The notes under the pieces: generated by a model
What the model was told of the DNA's origin: nothing
Seen by the model: only the letters and a program-made list of their open reading frames with translations
Database searches by the model: none
Assembly (NCBI GenBank): GCA_963555705.1
Contig: OY743187.1
Coordinates: 17,250,133 to 17,314,132, forward strand
From: Ligustrum vulgare
Lineage: Eukaryota; Streptophyta; Magnoliopsida; Lamiales; Oleaceae
Length of the DNA: 64,000 bases
Direction: 5' to 3'
Translations under genes and position numbers: made by a program
Shown here: positions 46,197-58,005 of the stretch, in pieces
How the letters are laid out: each line of letters begins with the position of its first letter
Position numbering within the stretch: the stretch's first letter is position 1

Positions 46197-46663
46197 AGTT
46201 CTTATTTCAGACAATTTTGTTGCTTAATCATGTTACTAGATCGAAAAACACTACCACAATTTTTGGTTTTATGTTAGATTCTGTCTTCCTGAGATTGTCT
46301 CGTTCGTTTTCTGGACATGCATCCAGAATTAGTGCTTTTCGCTATATACTTTTTTCTTCCCCAGTTGAAATTTCCATCTGATTAAGAGTTCAATTCTAAA
46401 GTATATCGAAGTTAGTTCAGAGATGGAATGTTTGACCATATAAAATCATTTAAGCAATTCAATAGTCAATAAAATTATATAAATGTAAATTTCAATGAAT
46501 AATAACAACCACCATACAAACAATAGTACTATGGTGAATTTGCATATGTTAAATAAATTAAATAGAATTTTAATATTTTTTCATTTAAATACAATTTCGA
46601 TCATGAAAGTGTAAATAAATGATGAATTTTGAAAAGAATGTTATTATTAGTTGCAAGCGTCCA
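46197..46663 (+). other. 3' untranslated and downstream region of PPT
   Basis: Follows the PPT stop codon. No separate gene was recognised; the open frame at 46193-46381 is downstream sequence without a domain. Confidence 0.5.
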
Positions 46664-46838
46664 AGTCCTTGTTTGGTCCCATTATAATTTAACATATTTT
46701 TCCCTTGCTTACTTTCAACTATACATTTTGCAATATATTTATCTCTCTCTCTCATTTTTAACCACACATTCTTTAAAAATCATTATTTCAAAGTACATTT
46801 CTTTGAAAATTTAATTTTAATGGGATCAGACAAGGACT
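46664..46838. mobile_element. Tourist-like MITE with AGTCCTTGTTTGGTCCCATT ends
   Basis: The left AGTCCTTGTTTGGTCCCATT and right AATGGGATCAGACAAGGACT ends form inverted repeats of about 20 bp with one or two mismatches. The length is about 175 bp. The right half is also present in a tandem duplication extending to 47335. Confidence 0.75.
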
Positions 46839-47335
46839 AAATTAACAATTATGTTGGTCAAGTACTCAAATTGCTAAATTTACATTCAGTGCCTGAATAT
46901 AAAATTTTAGTTAGAATATATAGCCCTTGTTTGAGCCCCATTATTTCAATTTAAAATTTGAATTTTAAAAATTTAATGGTTAAAAAGTGGTTTGAAAAGT
47001 AAAAAATTGTGGGCTTGACTTTTTTGGATGGTTGATATTGATTACTGTAGAAAAAATTTGTAAAAAAAATGAGAAATAATGGGGCTCAAACAAGGGCATA
47101 TTGTGGCCAAAAATACTTAAAAAGATGCTTCTCTTAATACTGAAATCTTTAAAAAACCACTATTTCAAAGTACATTTTCTTCGAAAATTTAATTTTAACG
47201 GGATCAAACAAGGACTAAATTAACAATTATGTTGGTCATGTACTCAAATTGCTAAATGTGCATGAATATACAATTTTAGCTAGAATATACCGTGGCCAAA
47301 AATAATTAAAAAGATGCTTCTCTAAATACCGAAAC
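46772..47335. repeat. Tandem duplication, first copy carrying a MITE
   Basis: Copy 1 (about 46772-47143) and copy 2 (about 47144-47335) share the same order of words: ATTTCAAAGTACATTT, GACAAGGACTAAATTAACAA, TATGTTGGTCA.GTACTCAAA, and GTGGCCAAAAATA.TTAAAAA. Copy 1 is longer because a 175-bp MITE interrupts it at 46923-47097. Copy 2 preserves the unoccupied site. Confidence 0.8.
46923..47097. mobile_element. Tourist-like MITE with perfect 25-bp TIRs and a known empty site
   Basis: The terminal inverted repeats at 46923-46947 and 47073-47097 are perfect over 25 bp (GCCCTTGTTTGAGCCCC and onward). The flanks are ATA on both sides, a 3-bp duplication as expected for PIF/Harbinger. The neighbouring duplicate at 47284-47296 (GAATATACCGTGG) matches the pre-insertion site, apart from two transitions. 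Confidence 0.88.
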
Positions 47336-47339
47336 AATT

Positions 47340-47719
47340 TTTTTAAATTTTTAGAAGATTTTTGAAATCTAGTATGCACTTTAAAGTGTCAGTCAAATGT
47401 TGTAAATGCCATTAATGTTATTCACTAGTAAATTGCTTGAATGCATTCGTAATTCAAGTGTCATTAAATAAAATTTTATTTTTCTTAATTAAAAAAAAGA
47501 ATATTTTATTCATCCATATTTTCTCTCGTGATAAGTTGGATACATCCATCTAAACAAGACCAAAGAGGATTACTAAAGAGATTTGCAACGTGATGTATAA
47601 CTCAACATATCAAACATGTTCAAAGTTTCCTCAGTCAAAGCAATCCTAAACGGAAACGAAAATATAATGTATTATTTCTCATAAAAAAAAAAAAAATAGT
47701 AGACAGAAATTCCAAATAT
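47340..47719. other. Intergenic stretch and 3' region of the MYB gene
   Basis: AT-rich; it includes the presumed 3' untranslated region of the minus-strand MYB98-like gene. Nothing else was recognised. Confidence 0.45.
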
Positions 47720-49354
47720 TTAGACATTGACCTGAGAGATCATCTCCATTAAATCAAACTCCTTCTTCCCTTCAAATTGCATCAATGGAGGTATATCAAA
47801 TGGCAACCCTAAATGATCGATTTTCGGCGAACCACCGGATATATCCTCCATGAAACTGTCAATGCTACTTCCTTCAAATAATTTATCATCCAATGTAAAT
47901 TCTTGGACCTCATCAAAATTGTAATCCGGCACACGAAAATCCATAAAATCTGGCTTTTCTAATGTCTTCATTGAAGCATTAGCATTATAAATGATTCCAA
48001 CATTTGTAGCAGCAGGTGATGAAGCAGATCCTTTCTCCGAATTCAAGCTTTTTATGTAGTTCTGGAGTAGAGAGCTAGGCCTCGGCCATTTGGTCCTGCA
48101 TTTTCGCCTCGAGAATTGCCTTCTTTTTGTTGCATTCCAATGGTTCTTGATGGAATTCTCAGTTCTACCTGGGAGTCTTTTTGCAATTTCTGCCCATTTG
48201 TTTCCCAATTCTGCATGAGCATCAATCAGAATTCTATCCTCCTCTTCAGTCCATACATCCTTCTGCTCAAGAAAAATGATGAAAATCAATTTAAATCCTT
48301 GGAGTGTTTAAAATTCTGGAGTATCTAAAATTGAAAAAATCCTATTTGGATATTAGATAACTATCTTTGAAATAATTTCAGATACATTTTTCTAGCATAA
48401 ACCACTTGGACTGAATTATGTACTGTATGCAAAAGAGGATAAATATTTATATGAATCCCAGAATCCGTAAAAAAAATAATTGAAAAAATTAAACTCAAGA
48501 AACAGTAGGAAGAAGAATTAATTGAAATACAACTTTGATATCAGGCCTCAGATGATTGTGCCATCTTTCTCTGCACTGCTTTCCTATCCTCCCCTTTAGC
48601 ATTTGCGCGATATGTGACCATTTCCTCACCCCAAACTTCTCCACCAGATGGATCAGAAGTCTGAAAATTGTGCAAATGTTAATGAATTATTAAACAATAA
48701 AATATACAAAATAAAATCAAATTCTTTTTTCTTCTACCTGTCTTCTTCAGTAGTCCACTGCCCCTTGGCTGATTTGGACTTCTTCCAGGCTCGACCGGAG
48801 CTTTTAGCTGATGCAGATTCATCCTCAATGGTGGTGTTATTACTGTCACCGCTATTAGCTTTACTCTTCTTTGAGACACCTTTTTTATTGCCATTACCAG
48901 CTATTACACATGAGCTCTCATCTGGAACAACAAAGTTTAGGAGATCAGAATCGTGGCAGTTTAAGGATAAAATGTTATGATCAGAGGTTTCAATTCCCGT
49001 TAACGGATATTTCCTCTCCTGGAAATTCAAGAATCCACCACCCTGGAAATTATGCATGATTCCATCGCCATTTTCTTCAAACGGCAGGAAATTGTAGGAA
49101 TCAAAATCTGTGGAGTGAGAAATATGACTAAAGAGGTCAAATGGATCAAAACCATTTGCTTGGCTTCCGAGGTTCGGATTGAATGATGATCCAATCAAGG
49201 AAAACTGATCAAAGTACTTGGATTCTTGAAGGTAACCCTTTGATGAAAAATTCATGTGCATTGACAAATCATCTTCTACTTTGAGTTTCATGTTACTGTT
49301 GTACAATGCAATCGGTGGAGGGGTGACATTATCATTTCCACACTTGGACTCCAT
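47720..49354 (-). CDS. R2R3-MYB transcription factor, MYB98/MYB64/MYB119-like
   Basis: Nuclear DNA-binding activator of the plant R2R3-MYB family. Exons are 49354-48738, 48660-48534 and 48262-47720; both introns are GT-AG and the phases match, giving 428 residues. A long acidic, Asn/Ser-rich N-terminus precedes the MYB domain, an arrangement of the MYB98/MYB64/MYB119 group, which works in the female gametophyte. R2 is [20 protein letters not shown] onward (about residues 197-248) with the RKWSHIA and [20 protein letters not shown] blocks. R3 is [20 protein letters not shown] onward with [20 protein letters not shown]. The group-typical [20 protein letters not shown] and [15 protein letters not shown] follow. 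The three-exon layout with splits inside R2 and between R2 and R3 fits the family. No lesion is seen. The expression site is inferred only by analogy. Confidence 0.92.
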
Positions 49355-50460
49355 GGGATACAGGAAGCAGGAGAAAGAATGACGTACAAAATGTGGGAAT
49401 GCAATGGAGCAAATCTTTGTCGGAGTCCCTAATTTCAGTTACCTAAATATTTACTGATGAAGTAAAAGGCATTTAATGCAGTTGAATTTCATCTGGACTC
49501 TTGATTCATGGGTTGATCAGATGGTTGAAATTGAAAAGGATTGAGCCAAATTTAGTTGTAGACTTCACACAAAATCACTAACCAAAATAAATCAGCTTAC
49601 TTATATTATTTTATATACTCTGTCTTATAGAATCTACTGAAAATTTAAATATTTATATACAATATATATTCACACATATATTGTATAGATATACATCTGG
49701 TATTATGCAGCATGATATAAATTGTGTGGGATAAAAACGTTTGAAAAATTATTTAATGATACTTAAATTTACCTTATGAAATTCATTTAAGCAATTTACT
49801 AGACAATAACATGAAGTTAATGTAATTTATTTTCATGAAAGGGGATATTAGCTCATAGCAGTTTGACCCACAATTAAAAGTACAAACTAGATTTCAAAAT
49901 CTCTCTAAGATTTGAATTTGAAAAAAAATATATTATGGGATGAAATATTTTTATTCATTGGTGGGAAATAATAAGGCTACGTTTGATTAGTCAAATATGC
50001 CTGGAAAATGTCGAAAAATTATATAATGTCCCTGGTGGACACCATGGGAGCATTTGTCACCCCCCCCTATTGGGGGTGTCAGGTGAGGCACACCGACACC
50101 CAATGCCTATTCGTCAAGTGGTGGGCGGGCATTTTTATGATGCCCCCACAAAAGAACTGAGAAAATGTTTGATTCAAAGAAAATATTTTTTACATTTTTC
50201 ATTTGATTGGTGTTTGATTGACAATTTTGGATATGAAAATATTTTTTAGAGTACAATCAGATAAGCACACTTTAATTCATTTGTCTTGAAAATATTTTCT
50301 TACCTATTTGGTGAGAAAACATTTTCAACATTTTGTGGAAAAGTCTTTTCGTCAAGTTTGATTATTTTTTTTATAATTAATTGACTTATTTTTTCTAAAA
50401 TAGCTAAATTTTTATTTTATTTGCCATAGAAAATAATGTCAATCAAATAACAAAACTAAG
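49355..50460. other. Upstream region of the MYB gene, no other gene
   Basis: Presumed promoter of the minus-strand MYB gene and intergenic DNA. A GC-rich island at about 50040-50150 contains the hairpin CACCCCCCCCTATTGGGGGTG, which stands out from the AT-rich background. The plus-strand frame through it (49983-50249) has no domain. Confidence 0.45.
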
Positions 50461-50461
50461 G

Positions 50462-51592
50462 GGAAATTATTCAATGTAAATTTTGAAAGACTTTTAAATA
50501 TTATAAAGAATTTGAAAAGTTTTGTGCATTCAATTTAAACTCTAGAGACTCCATAAAAATTTCAAGGTATTTAACATAGATTTTAATGGATTTTCTAAAA
50601 GTCTATAAAAGTCATGATATATTAGATAAAGACTTTTAAAATTTTTTAAAAGTCATGTGTTATTCAAATTTCATAATATCAATGACTTTTAAATATTCAT
50701 ACAAAACTCTCTACATACGAACTTCTAAATAAAAAGTATAATCAGAAAATCTTTTTGTTTGTCTTTCATTACTCTACAAGATTTTGAAAGACTTAAAAAA
50801 TTAAAAAATTAAAAAAAATACATTGTAATTTTGTTTCTTCAATATTTTTCTTCCTTCTTTCATGTTATTTTTAGAAAACTTAAACCTACGAATAAATAAA
50901 TCATTATTTTTATTACCGTCAACTTGTTATATTTTTTTCTTTTTAATATTCCGTTTTTATATTTTGGATCTCATTTTTTATCAACAATTTTTCTATGAAA
51001 ATTGATCCAATTAAAATTTTATAAGATCTTACAGAAAAATAACAATTAAATTGTATTAAAACAAATAATAATTAAGCAAAGTAATTCTAAAATTTTCTCC
51101 AGAAAGATTTGTATTTTCAAAAATATTAATTAAAAGTCAATCGAAATCTATAAAAAAAATTATGAATATAGTAGAATTTTTATGTCGATGTCAAATGTGG
51201 TTTTATTTTCCTCCGGTTTTATCACAAATGTTTCTCTGTACTAAAATTATTCATCTCTCTATTTATCTCTCAAGTCGCATTTTTATGATTCACTTGACAT
51301 ATGATTATTATTAACAATTAATATTCATGTCATCTGAAAATTAATTTATTAATATTCAAGTTTTTCGATAGAAAAAATAAAAGTTTGTAAAATTTTTTGA
51401 AAGTTTATGAAAGTCTGTTAAATAAAAGTCTACAAATGTCTTTGGAAGTATATGAAAGTTCTTTAAATAAAAGTTTATAAAAATCTTTGAAAGTCTATAC
51501 AAATCCATAAAAGTTAATAAAATCCATTCAAAAAAGTCCATTAAAAAAGCCATTAAATATCTTTCAAAATTTATAATAAATAAACACCCAAA
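50462..51592. mobile_element. Possible TIR element with degenerate AAAGTCTAT subterminal repeats
   Basis: The left part has TTTTGAAAGACTTTTAAATA and many AAAGTCTATAAAAGTCAT-like words. The right part (51370-51580) has the same words in inverted orientation, repeated at roughly 30-bp steps (AAAGTCTGTTAAATAAAAGT and similar). Dense inverted subterminal repeats are typical of non-autonomous DNA transposons. The exact ends are uncertain. Confidence 0.4.
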
Positions 51593-51651
51593 GAAAATTC
51601 TCCACTTTTTTTACCCGAAAAATTAATTTAATCAAATACTTTTAATTGATA

Positions 51652-53822
51652 CTAGTAATCATCCCGTGCAAGAAACGTCTAAATAAAAATAATCCTATTC
51701 GAAATTAAATGAATCCTTAAACAAAATAAATAACATTCACAAATAAGATATAAGTTCATCATTTATTAGTTTCATGTATAAATATCAACCTTTTAGGGAG
51801 AAGTCATACATGCGAAAATGATTGTGCCTGACTCTTATTGATAGTCATGGCATATGACACCATCAATGATTTTTTTTTTTAATCTAATAAGTATCATAAA
51901 ATTCGAATGGCTCAACGATATCCTTGGAAAAAAGAACTTGTGTCCTGCATTATTGTCAGATAGAATTTGACCTTATAGAATATGATCGTCAAATTTTGTA
52001 ATGATTATTCACTATCTCCTCGAACCAAAAATTCACGAACACTTAAATGTAGGATCTCCAGTATTCATATACTCTGAACATTCAAACAATAGATGAAAAA
52101 GTTAATAATAGAGATCATGCATATAAACGATAAAATTCAATATTTTGACCATTGATAATGAAAAATAACATGTATAATAATTATAATAATAAAAAATAAA
52201 AAATTGCGAGGTTGACAAAGATATTGCATTAAATTTATGATATTTTAGGTTTTCAATATTTATACAACGTAATTATTTTCTGATTGAAATTATAATTTAG
52301 TATTGATCATCTCAATTTTTAGTTAAGTAAATTGGGAGACAATTTATATATTATTGTGAAAAAATATCATAAAATTTGAATTAAAATATAGCAAAGAATA
52401 TCTTGGTATGGTTAATTACTTTTTGAAATTTTAAAATTAACAGTTAGGACAAAAACCATTAATAACTATATTATTTCAAACAATATAGATAAATTTGTTA
52501 ACCGTTAATGTTAAAAAATGTGATATGAGAATTTTTGAAATAAAAAATTAATTAAGAATTAAATGTAATTGTCATTGAAATAATTTTGATAAATAATGCA
52601 ATATAGGATAGAACTTTAATATGTATATGTAATAAATAACTTAAAAATAGGATTTAGTTATAAATATTTCAATACAACGTAATTTATAAAAATACGAATG
52701 TGTATAAATTTTAAATATAATTTTAATTGAGAATTTGACATTAGATCTGTATAACTAAACCAAATATTTATCCATAAAATTAAGACCAATAAAATATCAT
52801 AATTATTATAAGAAATTAATTACGTATTAAATGTAATTATCTATAAAAATATTTAATAATACGCTATAAAAAAGAGTTCCAATTTTTAGATGTACTAAAT
52901 AACTAAAAATAAGATTATTTATAAAAAAAAACTATACGTATGATGTGATTTATAATTTAGTACTCCCTCCGTCCCATAGAGATAGTCCTCTACTCATTTT
53001 CACACAGATTAAGGACAAAAAGGAATATAAAATATTAATTTCACTCTTAAAAAATAAAGTAGGCTATCTTTTTTATACGGACAAAAAAGAAATAATGGAC
53101 TATCTTTGTAGGATGGAGAGAGTATTATCTAGTAATAAATTTTTAACTGAAAATTTTACTTTGAATTTTTATAACTGAACACAAATGTTTATTTGTAACA
53201 TTGAAAACGTTAAAAGAACACTTTTTTTTATGAGAAGAGAGATTTTGATACAAAAAAGTCAAATATAAATAAGTAAAATCAAACAAATTATAGTTCTTAA
53301 ATCATAAAAAATAAAAAACAACTTCTTGGTAAAAGCAAATTTAAAAAAAAAAAAAAATCTAGATTTCTTTGTTGGGGCTGCAATGTGTTAACTAATGTTG
53401 TGCTATTTAGAATAGCTTTGGGTTTGATAGATATGTTAATGATTTCGGCCGTTGAATGAAGAAAAAACATATTATTCATAGGTCAGTATATATATTTGAT
53501 GAAATTGTCAGTATATATATTTGATGAAATAGAAGCCATATAAATACAATAAATATTGAAGAATGTAAGTATACGTCAGCAATTTTGAAAATAATAAATA
53601 AATATTGAAGGCCCAACTATTTTTGAAGTGGGTTTTGAAGTTAATTATTAGATGAGAGATATGAGTAGTGTGAATATGATAAATGATAAATATTAAAGTC
53701 CCCAAAAATTGGAAAAATAATTAAATAAATAATTAATTAAAATCTGCACATAGTACAAGAGTTTTGGAGGGAAACAGTGAAGTTGACTGTGGTTGACTCA
53801 GCTAATTTTATATATTACTAGA
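51652..53822 (-). mobile_element. Non-autonomous Helitron, copy B (rearranged relative of copy A)
   Basis: Collinear with copy A from its 3' CTAG (51652-51655) through the Stowaway MITE (52963-53122). The terminal hairpin is eroded (CCCGTGCAAG, missing the second stem arm). About 152 bp (53357-53508) are inverted relative to copy A, about 560 bp of A are absent, and a 24-bp block (GTCAGTATATATATTTGATG and onward) is duplicated at the junction. The 5' side ends at TTATATATTA, where another Helitron 3' end abuts. Confidence 0.8.
52963..53122. mobile_element. Stowaway-type MITE, copy in Helitron B
   Basis: 160 bp bounded by TA dinucleotides, at the same location as the MITE at 23812-23971. The internal sequence is nearly the same. 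Confidence 0.9.
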
Positions 53823-54127
53823 CTAGTTTCACACCCGTGCGTTGCACGGAATCTTTGATAGTGATAATATTTTATTATAGGAAAACTTAGAATCACAATA
53901 TATAATAAAAAATATTATGAAAACAAGAACTTATAAAATTTTGTATTTCTAAATAGAAGTTAATACAAAATTTGAAACACTTATTTAAATACGACATTTG
54001 TAGCTAAATTGATTGATTTACCTTCCTCGTCACATATGTAATTCTAGATATTGTTACATATAGTTGACCATTACTAAATACTGATCTTCCCAAGAAAAGA
54101 CCAACGTGGGATAGTTGTCATTGACTC

Positions 54128-54400
54128 TTATTGATCGTCATGGCGTAAGATACTATTAAAGGGAACTGTCTTATTTGAAATTTTAAAAACAAACATTGGA
54201 TCTAAAGGAGTTAACGACATTTTTGGAATAAAAACATTTTGCCCTGCATTACTCCCCGATAGAATTGAGGCCTCCAAAACATGGTGTCCAAGCCTAGAAA
54301 TAATTAACCTAGTTCTGTTGCACAATCTCGAAGCATGATCAATATTTCTCAACAACATTATTGGAGCATTGACTCTCAGCTTCAACTCGTGGTTATACAC
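54128..54400 (-). pseudogene. Helitron helicase C-terminal fragment
   Basis: Encodes LKLRVNAPIMLLRNIDHASR, LCNRTRLIISRLGHHVLEAS and GQNVFIPKMSLTPLD. This matches, block for block, the C-terminal helicase part of the intact-looking RepHel at 1000-1180 (CPVILLRNINPSEGLCNGTR). About 85 codons remain. Downstream, at about 54115-54160, the AMTINK-like motif is still detectable in another frame. Confidence 0.8.
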
Positions 54401-56850
54401 ACCAGAACATTTTACTCAATTTAAGAACTATGTGGAATGTACGTCTCCAAACAAACCTCTCATGCTGTCCAATTTACAAAATGTATTTGAACTAATATAT
54501 ATATTTTATTCAGCATGATTTAGTAAAAATCGTGTATCTATTTATGTTTTCAACATTGTTCAATATTGGAGCAAGAATGGCCCTTCCTTGAGGGGTATGT
54601 GCTTTCAACTATTGCTTTATATTATACGTTGAGTCTTCATTAGGATTCAAAGTTGCAAACCTGGTCCCGTTATTTCAACAAAAGACTTTAAATTGCAAAT
54701 TGCTTTAGGGAAAAAACAGTCAGCTGTTGGCCAGACGTAAGTCTTATAAAAAAATAAAAAAATAAAAATAGAGTCTGAACTTATGACCTGTTATTGGGTA
54801 ATTTCCTCGGTTTTTAACAAATGTGACGCGCCGAATACATTAAATTTCATGTTCACTCAATAGATGGTTGTAAGTATTAATGGGGTGACCCTTTACTATA
54901 GCTTAAAACCTATTACTCTGAATACAAATTATATTGGTAAATAATGCACGTAGATTATAGAACAATGTTGTCAACACAAACTGAAATACAATTAGAAATT
55001 TAAAAAACGTGTGTTAAATTTGGGACCATAACACATCTTTTTCTATGAAAATCATTTTCATTCATTTATTATTTTTTCCGTGCTTGGGTACAAACCATTT
55101 TCTAGCCCAATGGAGTTTTAACCTCAAGTCTGCACGATGTTTGTTAAGATCTTTCAAGAGTACAAATGTTGAATGTATAGAAGCAGAATATGAGGTGTTG
55201 CAGGTAAGATGACTTTCAATATTTGCGAATATTTAAAGAGAAAACGGAGTACTTTGACCATTACCATTCTCAATTATAGACTCTTAAACTTCTAATACCA
55301 GCAATTAAGAATTCAGGATAATCATGCAGTCTAATTAACAACTACTAATGTGGAATAGGTTTCAAACAAAGAATAAGTATATATAAAAAACTAAATAATA
55401 ACTATACGGTGTTAGTAACTATCGAAATTTGTAATAATTTCTAATTGTATTATAATAAAAAAAAGTTTTTTAGTTAGTAATTTTTCATAATATAAGACGT
55501 GCTTTCTTTATTAGAAATTATAAACATTTTTTTTGTGTTAGTACTTTTTATAGTATAAGACATGTTAATGCCATTACTTATTATGTCTAATAACAATATT
55601 ATTTTCAATATATAAAACGTTAGTTGATAACAATTATTGAATACTGAGATATTTAAAACAATTGTTAATCTTATAGGTAATTATACAAATAAAATAATTA
55701 TTTTAAGAAGCTATCTTTATACCATACTTAGGACAGTTCAAATTGATTTAAGACGTATCATGTTCATCCTAATGCAATTAGTTATCATTAATAATGGTAA
55801 CATTAAAGATACTTTACTTGGACCTTATTTTGTGATTATAATAGTATTATTATGAACAAAATGCTTGTCTTATTTCAATCTTCTTCACAATGACATGTTT
55901 TTGTGAGATTTTTTTTTTTAAATAAGAAATTACAATTGATCAAATTATTATTATTAGAAACATTAGACATTTTATAATGTGAATTTTATTATTAGTAGTA
56001 ATATCTTGCATGCTTTAGTGAGAATTTTTTTATAAAATAAAAAATTATATGATTTATCAAATTATTATTATTAGTAACACCAGACATACTTTTGTGAGAC
56101 TTTAATATATAAAATAAGAAATTGTATTTGATCAAATAAAGCAATAATCATAATAAATAATGCAAAGTTTTCTAAAGAGCCAAAATTGAAAAGATACAAT
56201 AATAGGAATTAGAAACCATCAAAGTTTGAAAATTTAAAAGATCAATCTTTTCCAATACAATTGTCAATTTTTTTAGTTGGCTTATTTAGCCGTTATCACT
56301 CTCAATAGTACAATTAAATAAAGTAATGAGAATTCCTAGAATTTAACGAATTTGTTATACAGATATAAAAATGAATTTTTATTTTGCAATGACCTAGATG
56401 TGTGTATAAAGATTTTAAAAAATAAATATTATAGATAAAATCGTTGAGTTTTTAATAACTTATTTTTATTTGATATTTCTTTGATTAAATTTGCACGATT
56501 AAACATCTTTGTATAATTGATTTATTTTAATTTGTTTATATTATTATCATTCATTTAATATAGATTAAGAAAAAAATGTCATGCAAATTAAATGAAATCA
56601 TTTTTTAACCTATTAATCACTATTTTCATTAGACACGAAGAGGCAAACAAAGAGTTAGGAAATCAATGTATAAATATTAATATGTTATTGTTATTGCATA
56701 TTTTATTATGAAATGAATTTAATAAATACACAAAAAAAATCAATAATATAATATATATTAATTGTAGAGTATGTACAATTAATTAGTGAGTTTGGGCGGG
56801 AAAACCTAAATTGGGATCCGCTCCAACTCAAGAACTTTAATATATAATAT
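54401..56850. other. AT-rich interior of the third Helitron module
   Basis: No further helicase or Rep coding was recognised. The interior is AT-rich, with scattered short ORFs without domains. Confidence 0.45.
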
Positions 56851-57353
56851 AGATTTTCCACCCGTGCGATGCACGGAAATATGTTTTTAATAATGATTTC
56901 GATCAAAAATTATGAAAATATGTTAATTATATAATTATATCAAAATAATCAAAATAGGAAATGCAATATGTATAAAACTAATCAAAAATTAGAAAATCCT
57001 GATCTTTATAGGATTTTTTTCATTCTCTTTTAAAAAAATATTTTTATTTATTTAATTGACATATTAAGAAGTAAAACTTCAATGATTATTTATTTATTTT
57101 CATAATATATTAATCCATTTTTTCATTTCAAACGTAACACATTAATATTAATCAAGTATGAAATTATTCATTAAGAAATATTTTTTTTGGATTAGTCACT
57201 TAAGCTTCTTTTTTTTAATAATCTAAGTAAAAAATTATAAAAATACCTCATATAAGAAATATTCTTAAGTTTTTCCTTTTTTTATAAGAAAAAAGGGCCA
57301 ATATCAATGAAATTTTTAACGACAATGAAAAAAACAATTTTTTTAGTTAATTT

Positions 57354-57504
57354 GGCCTATGTTTGGTAACTATTTATAAACCACACAAATTTTCAAATCA
57401 TTTTTAACCACATAATTTTTCTATCTTAACTTTTCAATCACACATTTTACTTCAAAATTATAAATAAAATAATTTATAAATCGCTACAATTACCAAATTG
57501 AGGC
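57354..57504. mobile_element. Tourist-like MITE, 151 bp
   Basis: The inverted ends GGCCTATGTTTGGTAA and TTACCAAATTGAGGC enclose the AACCACA.AATTTTTC-type internal words shared with the other MITEs in this window. Confidence 0.6.
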
Positions 57505-57572
57505 TTGATTTCGAACATAATAAATTTTAACTTTCGATTAAGTTTTTTTTTAATGTAATTCTTACGTATATT

Positions 57573-57573
<1 letters not shown>

Positions 57574-57615
<42 letters not shown>
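57574..57615. repeat. (AAT)n microsatellite, about 14 units
   Basis: Uninterrupted trinucleotide run within Helitron module four. Confidence 0.95.
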
Positions 57616-57616
<1 letters not shown>

Positions 57617-58005
57617 TCATAAAATATGATTTGTAATAAAAATGATAATAATCAAAACATAATTTTAATACTAACTATTACAAATATGATTTATAATTTT
57701 AAGAACAACAAATAAATAAAATGCTTATAATAATAATAATATTCTATTACCATAATTATTAAAATTTGAAAAACAACATAATCAATCTAAATTATTTAAA
57801 AATTATTTAGATAGTAAATGCCAATTTGTATTTTGTATACTTAAATAATAAACGATCATATATTTAAATAATTTTTATTCATTATTGTTAACTTCATTGA
57901 AAATGTTAATTTTCATTCTTTACATTTTTATTTATTTTATTTTTCTTTCCTGGCTTGGACGGGAACTTTTTTTGGGGTACTAAGCTCCTTTTATATAGTA
58001 GGAGA

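Larger units (their letters stand above)
53823..56853 (-). mobile_element. Decayed Helitron, third module of the head-to-tail series
   Basis: The 3' end has the hairpin CCGTGC-AAC-GCACGG, seven bases, then CTAG (53823-53826) and T. The 5' end is A|TCTATATTATATATTAAAG at 56853. It contains a helicase fragment (54128-54400). Its 3' end touches the 5' end of copy B and its 5' end touches the hairpin of the next module. Confidence 0.75.
56854..58005 (-). mobile_element. Helitron module four
   Basis: The 5' end is A|TCTCCTACTATATAAAAGGA at 58005. The 3' hairpin CCGTGC-ATC-GCACGG lies at about 56861-56876, with only about eight bases between it and the 5' end of the third module. The usual CTAG is missing. 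It contains a MITE (57354-57504) and an (AAT)n tract (57574-57615). No coding was recognised. Confidence 0.7.

Noticed and set aside
49983..50249. 88-residue plus-strand ORF over a GC-rich hairpin
   Set aside because: No domain; the frame exists because of a short C/G-rich island, not coding constraint.
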